Shown: positions 6,700 through 13,150 of the stretch, in pieces
How the letters are laid out: each line of letters starts with the position of its first letter
Numbering within the stretch: the stretch's first letter is position 1
Assembly (NCBI GenBank): GCA_945892985.1
Contig: CAMDDU010000074.1
Span: forward strand, 1 to 15,148
Length of the DNA: 15,148 nucleotides
Source of the DNA: CAITSH01 sp945892985
GTDB taxonomy: Bacteria > Pseudomonadota > Gammaproteobacteria > Burkholderiales > SG8-39
Reading direction: 5' to 3'
Notes under the pieces: model-generated
What the model saw: only the letters and a program-made list of their open reading frames with translations
Databases searched by the model: none
Told to the model about the DNA's origin: nothing
Position numbers and translations under genes: made by a program

Positions 6700-7404
6700 A
6701 TGATAAAAACCAACATGGCACCGCCTGCCGCCGGACTCGGGCCACTTAATCTGTCGTCACTGGCGCTGTCCTTACTGGCGCTGGTGCTTTCAGGCTCCGT
6801 CGGCAGCGCGCTCGCCATGGACATCAGCCTGATCGGACTTTTCCCTGGCAAAGGGGCGGTCCTGATCATAGACGGCTCACCACCAAAATCAATCAAACCG
6901 GGCCAAAGATCAGCTGAGGGAATAGTACTGATTTCCGCCGAAAAAGAAACCGCTGTCATCGAAGTCGACGGCAAGATGAGAACCCTGCGCATCGGCCAGC
7001 ACCACCGCTCCGACGGTAACACCGCGAGCGGCAATACAGTCAGCCTGGCGGCCGACCAACGCGGCCACTTTATTGCCGCAGGCACCATCAACGACAGCGG
7101 TCAATTGAGCATGCTCGTCGACACCGGTGCCAGCGTCGTCGCCATTCCCGAAACCGATGCCAAGCGCATGGGTCTGGATTACAAAAAAGGCGCGACCGCA
7201 TCATTGAACACTGCGAACGGCGTCACCCAAGCGTGGCGGATCCGGCTCGACAGCGTGAGAATCGGCGACGTCTCGGTCAGCGGCATCGATGCCGTGGTGA
7301 TACCCGAGGGCAAACTACCCATGGCATTGCTGGGCATGACTTTCCTCAACCGCTTCGAGTTGAATCGTCAGGGTGAGACGATGACGCTAAGGAAGCGGTT
7401 CTAA
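6700..7404 (+). CDS. exported retropepsin-like aspartic protease
   Basis: A 234-residue protein of the clan AA (TIGR02281-like) aspartic protease group. ATG 6700 is supported by GGAG four bases upstream and by the signal sequence that follows: a hydrophobic stretch LSSLALSLLALVLSGSVGSA with likely cleavage after Ala39 (SALA). Residues about 40-110 form the beta-rich region seen in these proteins: SLIGLFPGKGAVLIIDG, GQRSAEGIVLISAEK and EVDGKMRTLRIGQ. The protease domain follows, with GTINDSGQLSMLVDTGASVV carrying the single catalytic Asp141 in DTG, ending in LPMALLGMTFLNRFEL. With one DTG the enzyme must dimerise to be active. It should act in the periplasm or at the inner membrane; the substrate is unknown. 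The open frame continues upstream to 6010, but that part is antisense to the amidotransferase gene. The stop lies 24 bp from the folE2 stop (convergent). Confidence 0.87.
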   Translation: MIKTNMAPPAAGLGPLNLSSLALSLLALVLSGSVGSALAMDISLIGLFPGKGAVLIIDGSPPKSIKPGQRSAEGIVLISAEKETAVIEVDGKMRTLRIGQHHRSDGNTASGNTVSLAADQRGHFIAAGTINDSGQLSMLVDTGASVVAIPETDAKRMGLDYKKGATASLNTANGVTQAWRIRLDSVRIGDVSVSGIDAVVIPEGKLPMALLGMTFLNRFELNRQGETMTLRKRF

Positions 7405-7428
7405 GTCCACCCGGTTCCCAATCACGCG

Positions 7429-8235
7429 CTAAGATTTCGTCTTATCGCGCTCTATCAGGGCATACGCGGAGTGGTTGTGGATGGATTCAAAGTTCTCACT
7501 CTCCACAACGTACCATTCGATGCGGCTGTCGGCATTCAATTCAGCGGCGACGTCGCGCACCATATCCTCGACGAACTTTGGGTTGTCGTAGGCGCGTTCG
7601 GTGACGAATTTTTCATCCGGACGCTTGAGCAACCCGTAAAGCTCGCTCGACGCCTGGCGTTCGGCGATTTCAATCAGTTCCTCGATCCAGACAAAGCCAC
7701 GCGTGCGCGCCGCAATGGTGACGTGCGAACGCTGGTTGTGCGCGCCATATTTGGAAATTTCCTTCGAACAGGGGCACAGGCTGGTGACCGGTATGACCAC
7801 TTTCATGGTGAAGTGCTGCTGGCCTTCACGGATTTCACCGGTAAAGGTGACCTCGTAATCGAGCAGGCTTTTCACACCGGATACCGGCGCAGCCTTGTTG
7901 ACGAAATACGGGAAGGTCATCTCGATCACGCCAGAGCGCGCCTCCAGCCGCTCGACCATTTCTTTTAGCATCACCTGGAAACTTTCGACGCTGATCTCAC
8001 GTTCATGCGCGTTGAGAATTTGCACAAAGCGCGACATGTGCGTGCCCTTGAACTGGTGGGGCAGGCCGACATACATGTTGAAATTGGCGATGGTGTGCTG
8101 GACTGCATTGCCACGCTCCATGACCTTGACCGGATGGCGAATGGCCTTGATGCCGACGCGATCAATGGCGAGGTGCCGCACATCGGCTAAGGACTGCACG
8201 TCCGGAATGGTGGTAGAGGAATCTCGGGTATTCAT
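7429..8235 (-). CDS. folE2: GTP cyclohydrolase FolE2 (type IB)
   Basis: A 268-residue enzyme that converts GTP to 7,8-dihydroneopterin triphosphate, the first step towards tetrahydrofolate and other pterins. FolE2 is the alternative to the zinc enzyme FolE and can use other metals. Key residues are in VIPVTSLCPCSKEISKYGAH (147-166): Cys154, Cys156, Glu159 and His166, followed by NQRSHV. I chose ATG 8235 because it gives the family N-terminus (MNTRDSSTTIPDVQSL) and AAGG lies eight bases upstream; the frame is open to 8373 but that part is not conserved. It is the last gene of the minus-strand run after dxs, 216 bp downstream of it, so it may also have its own promoter. Many folE2 genes are under Zur control; I saw no clear Zur palindrome in 8236-8451. 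Confidence 0.95.
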   Translation of the reverse strand: MNTRDSSTTIPDVQSLADVRHLAIDRVGIKAIRHPVKVMERGNAVQHTIANFNMYVGLPHQFKGTHMSRFVQILNAHEREISVESFQVMLKEMVERLEARSGVIEMTFPYFVNKAAPVSGVKSLLDYEVTFTGEIREGQQHFTMKVVIPVTSLCPCSKEISKYGAHNQRSHVTIAARTRGFVWIEELIEIAERQASSELYGLLKRPDEKFVTERAYDNPKFVEDMVRDVAAELNADSRIEWYVVESENFESIHNHSAYALIERDKTKS

Positions 8236-8393
8236 CAGAGGAGCCTTTTCGCAGGGCTGGGCGCCCCGGCGCGAATGAGTTGTGGAAAGTCTAACATGGT
8301 GACGCGTGCAAGCATTTGCAAGCGCGACGTAAATTGTAATCTGATCCGCGGAAAATATCGGCAATACCCCCACCAGACATAGGCCTTAGACTC

Positions 8394-8417
8394 GAAGGGG
8401 AATGGCCGCCCCCCTTC
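8394..8417 (-). terminator. possible hairpin downstream of dxs
   Basis: GAAGGGG (8394-8400) and CCCCTTC (8411-8417) form a perfect 7-bp stem with a 10-base loop, about 35 bases after the dxs stop. No T-run follows on the minus strand, so it is not a standard intrinsic terminator; it might attenuate read-through into folE2 or protect the 3' end. Confidence 0.25.
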
Positions 8418-8451
8418 AGTCGCGCCGCCGCAACCGGGCCGCACCGCTTCT

Positions 8452-10308
8452 TCAGCGACCTTGCAAAGCCGCGGTGACCGAACGCACAATTCCCGCCGCA
8501 TCAAGTCCGCATTGAGCCAGCAGTTGCACCGGATCACCATGGTCGATAAAGCGATCGGGCAGGCCAAGGTGCAGCATATGCGCCCCGAAACCCAGCGCGG
8601 CCGCGGCCTCGGCCACGGCGCTACCCGCGCCCCCCATAATCACGTTCTCCTCCACCGTCACGACCAAAGCGGCATCCGCGGCAAGCTCTGCCACCAGCGC
8701 GGCGTCGATTGGCTTCACAAACCGCATGTTCGCAACCGTCGCATCCAGCGCCACCGCCGCTTCGAGCGCCGGCCCGAGCATGGCGCCGAAGGCCATTATC
8801 ACCACACCGCCTTGCTTGCCGCGGCGGCGTATCTCGCCCTTGCCAACGGGCAGTGCGCGCATTTCCTTCTCTGGCACGACCCCCGGCCCGCTGCCGCGCG
8901 GGTAGCGCACGGCGGTCGGGGTGTCGAGCGTAAGCGCGGTATAGAGCATCTGCCGGCATTCGTTCTCGTCTGATGGCGTCATCACCGTCAGGTTGGGGAT
9001 ACAGCGCAAAAAAGACAGGTCAAAGGCGCCGTTGTGCGTGGCACCGTCCGCGCCCACCAGACCACCGCGATCTAGCGCCATGACCACCGGCAGGTTTTGT
9101 ATCGCCACATCGTGGATAAGCTGGTCGTAGCCGCGTTGCAGGAAGGTCGAGTAAATCGCCAGAACCGGCTTCATACCCTCGCAGGCGAGCCCCGCGGCAA
9201 AGGTCACCGCATGCTGCTCGGCGATACCGACATCGAAGTAGCGGTCAGGATGCAGTTCGGCATAGCGCACCATGCCCGAGCCCTCGCGCATCGCCGGCGT
9301 GATGCCCACAAGGCGCTTATCCAGCGCCGCCATGTCGCAAAGCCAGTCGCCAAAGACCTGCGTGTAGGTGGGCTTGCCGCCGCCCTTGCCGCCCTTGATA
9401 CCCTCGTCGGGCACAAATTTCGACACGCCGTGATAAAGCACAGGGTCGGCCTCGGCGCGATTGTAGCCGTGACCTTTTTTGGTGATCACGTGCAGGAACT
9501 GCGGCCCGCTCAACTGGCGGATGTTTTTCAGCGTGGGCACCAGCGCATCGAGGTCGTGACCATCGATGGGGCCGATATAGTTAAAGCCGAACTCCTCGAA
9601 CATGGTCGAGGGCGTGACCATGCCCTTGGCGTGCTCCTCGACTTTTTTCGCCAACTCCCACAGCGGCGGCATACCGCCCAGAACGCGCTCGCTGGCCTTG
9701 CGTGCCGTGGCGTAAAAACGCCCGGAAAGCAGGCGCGCGAGGTATTTATTGAGCGCACCCACCGGCGGCGAGATCGACATGTCGTTGTCGTTGAGAACGA
9801 CCAACAGGTTGGCGTCGGAAACCCCGGCGTTATTGAGCGCTTCAAAGGCCATGCCGGCGGACATCGCGCCGTCGCCGATGATCGCCACAGCGCGCCGCTC
9901 CTCGCCGGCGAGGCGTGCACCCAGCGCCATGCCGAGCGCCGCGGAAATCGAAGTGCTCGAATGCGCCGTGCCGAAGGTGTCGTACTCGCTTTCAGAGCGG
10001 CGCGGAAAGCCGGAGATACCGCCCGCCATGCGCAGCTGCGACATGCTTTCGCGCCGGCCGGTCAGGATTTTGTGCGCGTAAGTCTGGTGTCCTACGTCCC
10101 AGACCAGGCGGTCGCGAGGCGTGTCAAAAACGTAATGCAGCGCGATGGTGAGTTCTATGGTGCCCAGGTTGGACGATAAATGCCCGCCGGTCCGTGACAC
10201 CGAATCGATGACGTAGGCGCGTAATTCGTCTGCAAGCTGGACAAGCTGCGGGCGCTCGAGCTTGCGCAGGTCAGCCGGAAAATTGACGGTCTTGAGCAGT
10301 TCGTACAT
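8452..10308 (-). CDS. dxs: 1-deoxy-D-xylulose-5-phosphate synthase
   Basis: DXS joins pyruvate and glyceraldehyde 3-phosphate, with thiamine diphosphate, to make DXP for the MEP isoprenoid pathway and for thiamine and pyridoxal synthesis; it is cytoplasmic. I used ATG 10308, which gives 618 residues and the standard opening MYELLKTVNFPADLRKLERP. The frame is open to ATG 10404, but the extra 32 residues do not resemble the family; neither ATG has a good Shine-Dalgarno sequence. Landmarks: TGGHLSSNLG with His43 (like E. coli His49), WDVGHQTY with His74, the TPP motif GDG (145-147) with Asn175, the glutamate in VGIAEQHAVTFAAG that activates TPP, and DRGGLVGADGATHNGAFD in the transketolase pyrimidine domain. 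The gene follows ispA in the same direction, as in many betaproteobacteria. Confidence 0.96.
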   Translation of the reverse strand: MYELLKTVNFPADLRKLERPQLVQLADELRAYVIDSVSRTGGHLSSNLGTIELTIALHYVFDTPRDRLVWDVGHQTYAHKILTGRRESMSQLRMAGGISGFPRRSESEYDTFGTAHSSTSISAALGMALGARLAGEERRAVAIIGDGAMSAGMAFEALNNAGVSDANLLVVLNDNDMSISPPVGALNKYLARLLSGRFYATARKASERVLGGMPPLWELAKKVEEHAKGMVTPSTMFEEFGFNYIGPIDGHDLDALVPTLKNIRQLSGPQFLHVITKKGHGYNRAEADPVLYHGVSKFVPDEGIKGGKGGGKPTYTQVFGDWLCDMAALDKRLVGITPAMREGSGMVRYAELHPDRYFDVGIAEQHAVTFAAGLACEGMKPVLAIYSTFLQRGYDQLIHDVAIQNLPVVMALDRGGLVGADGATHNGAFDLSFLRCIPNLTVMTPSDENECRQMLYTALTLDTPTAVRYPRGSGPGVVPEKEMRALPVGKGEIRRRGKQGGVVIMAFGAMLGPALEAAVALDATVANMRFVKPIDAALVAELAADAALVVTVEENVIMGGAGSAVAEAAAALGFGAHMLHLGLPDRFIDHGDPVQLLAQCGLDAAGIVRSVTAALQGR

Positions 10309-10460
10309 GGACGCGTCATACCCCGGTTTGTGAGTCTGCTCCCTGGCCTTGTCGCGTTGCTCGCGCTCGCCGGGCATGTCGGAAAATCCGCTTATTGTGG
10401 TCATAGTGTATTCGGCCGAGCCGGCATGGGTGCCCGCCCCTTATGGAATTTACGCGTGCC

Positions 10461-11324
10461 CTAGAACTTTCGCAACACGATGAAATCAGCCAGTTGCGCC
10501 AGCCGCATCGCGCCGGCGCCAAAGCCGGCCAAAGCCTGGTGCGCCTCGACGCGCAATTCCTCAGCCAGCGCCTTGGCACGCGCCATGCCAAGCAGGCTTA
10601 CATAGGTCGGTTTGCCGGCTGCGGCGTCCTTGCCCGCAGTTTTCCCCAGTGTGGCGGTAGGCGTCTCACAGTCGAGCACATCGTCGATGACCTGAAAGGC
10701 CAGTCCGATGCATTTGGCGTAGTGGTCGAGACGCTCCTCCGCCGCCAGCGGTGCCCCGCAGCGCGCGCCCAGCAACACCGCGGCGCGAATCAGCGCACCG
10801 GTCTTGTGAATGTGCATGTTCTCGAGTTCGGGCAGGCTCAGGGCTTTGCCCACGCCCGCCAGATCTAGGGCCTGGCCGCCAACCATGCCGCGACTGCCCG
10901 TGGCGACCGCCAGCAACTTCACCATGCCCAGCTGGCGCGCAGCGTCATCGCTCAGCGGGTGTTCGCTGATCAACTGGAAAGCCATTGACTGCAGGGCGTC
11001 ACCGACCAGCAATGCGGTGGCCTCGTCGTACTCCACGTGCACCGTGGGTTTTCCACGGCGCAGCACGTCATCGTCCATGCATGGCAGATCATCATGCGCC
11101 AGGGAATAGGCATGGATCATTTCAACCGCGCAGGCGGCGATCTCGACGCGCCCATCCGCGGCGCCGGCGAGGCCGCCGGCGGCAAAGGCAAGAAGCGGAC
11201 GCACGCGTTTGCCGCCGTCAAGCACGGCATAGCGCATGGCCGCGTGCAGCCGTGGCGGCAGCGCATCGGCAGGCGGCAGCAGCCGTCCCAGCGCCGACTC
11301 GACCCGCGCCCGGACTGCAGCCAT
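10461..11324 (-). CDS. ispA: farnesyl diphosphate synthase (polyprenyl synthetase)
   Basis: A short-chain trans-prenyl synthase that extends dimethylallyl diphosphate with isopentenyl diphosphate to geranyl and farnesyl diphosphate. The first aspartate-rich motif is HDDLPCMDDDVLRRGKPTVH (77-96; Asp78, Asp79, Asp84) and the second is FQVIDDVLD (210-218; Asp214, Asp215, Asp218); GGKRVRPLL (37-45) binds the diphosphate. The DDLPxMDxD form is typical of IspA. From ATG 11324 the protein has 287 residues, about ten shorter than usual. The frame stays open upstream and reads ...GAPFATWM, which resembles the usual IspA N-terminus, but there is no ATG, GTG or TTG before the in-frame TGA. Either translation begins at a rare codon such as CTG 11372, inside the xseB end, or the start has been lost and 11324 is used. 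There is no clear ribosome-binding site. The gene sits 37 bp behind xseB. Confidence 0.93.
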   Translation of the reverse strand: MAAVRARVESALGRLLPPADALPPRLHAAMRYAVLDGGKRVRPLLAFAAGGLAGAADGRVEIAACAVEMIHAYSLAHDDLPCMDDDVLRRGKPTVHVEYDEATALLVGDALQSMAFQLISEHPLSDDAARQLGMVKLLAVATGSRGMVGGQALDLAGVGKALSLPELENMHIHKTGALIRAAVLLGARCGAPLAAEERLDHYAKCIGLAFQVIDDVLDCETPTATLGKTAGKDAAAGKPTYVSLLGMARAKALAEELRVEAHQALAGFGAGAMRLAQLADFIVLRKF

Positions 11325-11361
11325 CCAGGTGGCGAATGGCGCGCCCGGGCTGGCGAGCGTA

Positions 11362-11604
11362 TCAGTCTTCAGGCTGCGCTCCGGGAAAGGCTTTCAGCGT
11401 GGATTCCTCGAGCACCCGCACCTGTTGCTGCGCCTGCGCGAGCACGCTCTGGCAGTGTTGCGCCAGCTCAAGCCCGCGTTTATGCGCTGCCAGCGACTGC
11501 TCCAGCGACAACTGCCCGTTCTCCATGCTGGCGACGATTTTTTCCAGTTCGGCCAGTGCCGTCTCGAAACTGGGCGGCGTATCAGATTTTGCTGGTTTTG
11601 ACAT
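11362..11604 (-). CDS. xseB: exodeoxyribonuclease VII small subunit
   Basis: An 80-residue protein, the usual size for XseB, which packs as several copies around XseA in exonuclease VII, the nuclease that trims single-stranded DNA from both ends. The conserved core SFETALAELEKIVASMENGQ (12-31) followed by LSLEQSLAAHKRGLEL is diagnostic, and the C-terminal half is a helical, Gln-rich stretch consistent with a coiled coil. ATG 11604 has only weak ribosome-binding sequence (GGAT). It is the first recognised gene of the minus-strand run towards ispA and dxs, an arrangement common in proteobacteria. A TATAAT stands about 40 bases upstream on its strand. xseA is not in the window. Confidence 0.95.
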   Translation of the reverse strand: MSKPAKSDTPPSFETALAELEKIVASMENGQLSLEQSLAAHKRGLELAQHCQSVLAQAQQQVRVLEESTLKAFPGAQPED

Positions 11605-11644
11605 GAAATCCGGTGGAATCCGGCAGGTCGGTGGGAGGAAGCCG

Positions 11645-11650
11645 ATTATA
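11645..11650 (-). promoter_or_regulatory. candidate -10 element for the xseB-ispA-dxs run
   Basis: On the minus strand this is TATAAT in the context TTTATAATCGGC, 40 bases before the xseB start. No good -35 is seen at 17 bases spacing (ATATTT). It coincides with the last codons of the candidate small membrane peptide. Confidence 0.4.
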
Positions 11651-11747
11651 AACGGGAAGCCTCAAAAAAATATTGCCCCAATAAGGACACAATCAAGGCC
11701 AACGCAAAAACCATCGCCGCATGAAGCAGGCGCGCCAAGCGCCGCAT
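11646..11747 (-). CDS. candidate 33-residue single-pass membrane peptide
   Basis: A minus-strand frame of 34 codons from ATG 11747 to TAA 11646-11648, just upstream of xseB. It has AGGGG five bases before the ATG. The peptide begins MRRLARLLHAA with three arginines, continues into a hydrophobic stretch MVFALALIVSLLGQYFF (residues 12-28) and ends EASRL, the layout of a small inner-membrane protein with its N-terminus inside. I do not recognise it. In its favour are the start signal, the charge pattern and its position at the head of a conserved operon. Against it are its shortness and the TATAAT that overlaps its stop, which would put it on a different transcript from xseB. Conservation in related genomes is not known to me. 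Confidence 0.35.
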   Translation of the reverse strand: MRRLARLLHAAMVFALALIVSLLGQYFFEASRL

Positions 11748-11870
11748 AAACACCCCTGCGCGCCGATCATAAGGCCCGCGGCGAAACCATTGCGGCGGCA
11801 ATTAGTCTGGCCCACGGGTCTGGAAAGCCTTAGAATTGTCGTCCTTTTGCGTCATTAACCCGGAGATTCA

Positions 11871-11876
11871 AGGAGG
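11871..11876 (+). promoter_or_regulatory. strong but distant ribosome-binding site of the Rieske gene
   Basis: A perfect AGGAGG lies 12 bases before ATG 11889, longer than the usual 5-9. No ATG, GTG or TTG lies in frame at a better distance, so 11889 is kept as the start. Confidence 0.6.
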
Positions 11877-11888
11877 TCGGCGTACATC

Positions 11889-12995
11889 ATGTCCGAATTG
11901 CTCAGCAGCACCCTGCAACTGGTCAGGAGTTCCCCTCAGCTTCCAATGTCCTGGTATTTCGACCAGCGCATCTTCGATGTTGAGATGCAGACGCTGTTCA
12001 AGAACGGACCCGGGTATGTCGGTCATGAACTGATGGTCCCCAACCAGGGCGACTATCACAGCATTGGCTGGATGGACGATGCCAAGCTTCTGGTAGGCAA
12101 CAGCCAGGGTATAGAGTTGCTCTCCAACATCTGCCGTCACCGCCAGGCCATCATGCTGGAGGGTCGCGGCAGCGCCCAGCACATCATCTGCCCGCTGCAC
12201 CGCTGGACCTATGACCTGCAGGGCGAGCTCATCGGCGCGCCGCATTTCCCGGAAAATCCCTGCCTCAGCCTGGGCAAGACGCCACTGCAAAACTGGAACG
12301 GCCTGCTGTTTGCCGGAAAGCGCGACGTAGCGGCTGAGCTTGCCGGCATCGAAGTGGCCGCCGACCTCGACTTCTCCGGTTATATGTACCACCGCACCGA
12401 GATCCACCACTGCGCCTACAACTGGAAGACCTTCATCGAGGTCTATCTTGAGGACTATCACGTCGAGCCCTTTCATCCCGGCCTCGGCCAGTTCGTCAGC
12501 TGCGAAGACCTGCGCTGGCAGTTCGCCGAGCGCTTTTCCGTGCAGACGGTGGGTCTCAACAACCACCTCGCCCGCCCCGGCAGCAAAACCTACGCACGCT
12601 GGCATAAGGCGGTGCTCGACTACTACGGCGGCGAAATGCCGCAGCACGGCGCCATCTGGCTGACGCTCTACCCGAACATCATGGTCGAGTGGTATCCGCA
12701 TGTGCTGGTGGTGAGCACCCTGCACCCGAACGGCCCCCAGTCGACCACCAACGTCATCGAGTTCTACTACCCCGAGGACATCGCGCTGTTCGAGCCCGAG
12801 TTCATCGCCGCAGGACAAGCCGCCTACATGGAAACGGCCGAGGAGGACGACGAGCTCGCCATCCGCATGGATCGCGGCCGCCGCGCACTGCACCAGCAGG
12901 GGCTGGACGACGCCGGCCCCTACCAGTCGCCTATGGAGGATGGCATGCTGCATTTTCACGAGCATATTCGGCGCGAACTTGCGGGCCGGATTTAG
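11889..12995 (+). CDS. Rieske non-haem iron oxygenase, alpha-subunit type
   Basis: A 368-residue protein with the two-domain layout of ring-hydroxylating oxygenase alpha subunits. The N-terminal Rieske [2Fe-2S] domain has Cys82-x-His84 in NICRHRQ and Cys101-x2-His104 in CPLHRW, 16 residues apart. The C-terminal catalytic domain holds the mononuclear iron site: NWKTFIEVYLEDYHVEPFHP with His191 and His196; the third ligand, an Asp, is probably in the acidic segment EEDDELAIRMDRGRRAL near residues 318-334. It would need a reductase; neither a beta subunit nor a ferredoxin reductase is encoded nearby, so the substrate and electron donor are unknown. A perfect AGGAGG stands 12 bases before the ATG. 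The gene diverges from xseB across 284 bp. Its product could act on a ring compound, a quaternary amine or a lipid; the sequence does not decide. Confidence 0.88.
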   Translation: MSELLSSTLQLVRSSPQLPMSWYFDQRIFDVEMQTLFKNGPGYVGHELMVPNQGDYHSIGWMDDAKLLVGNSQGIELLSNICRHRQAIMLEGRGSAQHIICPLHRWTYDLQGELIGAPHFPENPCLSLGKTPLQNWNGLLFAGKRDVAAELAGIEVAADLDFSGYMYHRTEIHHCAYNWKTFIEVYLEDYHVEPFHPGLGQFVSCEDLRWQFAERFSVQTVGLNNHLARPGSKTYARWHKAVLDYYGGEMPQHGAIWLTLYPNIMVEWYPHVLVVSTLHPNGPQSTTNVIEFYYPEDIALFEPEFIAAGQAAYMETAEEDDELAIRMDRGRRALHQQGLDDAGPYQSPMEDGMLHFHEHIRRELAGRI

Positions 12996-13024
12996 GGACG
13001 GGTTACAAATTTCATTATTTACGG

Positions 13025-13117
13025 GTCATTGCGAGGAGCAAGGCGACGAAGCAATCTCGTCGCCTTGCCACATCCTTCACAACCGCAACGAGATTGCTTC
13101 GCTGAGCTCGCAATGAC
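13025..13117. repeat. palindromic extragenic repeat, copy 1
   Basis: A 93-bp element that begins GTCATTGCGAG and ends with its complement CTCGCAATGAC; further in, GAAGCAATCTCGT pairs with ACGAGATTGCTTC. It lies between the Rieske gene stop (12995) and sseA (13151). The left half can also fold alone: GCAAGGCGACGA (13038-13049) and TCGTCGCCTTGC (13057-13068) form a perfect 12-bp stem with a 7-base loop. The sequence belongs to the widespread GTCATTGCGAG...GAAGCAATC class of bacterial intergenic palindromes. Confidence 0.85.
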
Positions 13118-13150
13118 ACCGCGTCGTTTTGAAAAAATTTCAAGCCACCC

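Noticed and set aside
9097..10179. 360-codon plus-strand frame opposite dxs
   Set aside because: It is antisense to the core of a clearly real dxs gene, is rich in His/Arg/Ala as expected for the complement of a high-GC gene, and has no recognisable motif.
10309..10404. 32-residue N-terminal extension of DXS
   Set aside because: Charged, non-conserved sequence without a ribosome-binding site; the family start MYELLK is at 10308. Not fully excluded.
11831..11836. TAGAAT as -10 of the Rieske gene
   Set aside because: No -35 at usable spacing; such hexamers are common by chance in this AT-richer gap.
11868..12965. 365-codon minus-strand frame opposite the Rieske gene
   Set aside because: Antisense to a gene with all iron ligands in place; no family motif and no ribosome-binding site.
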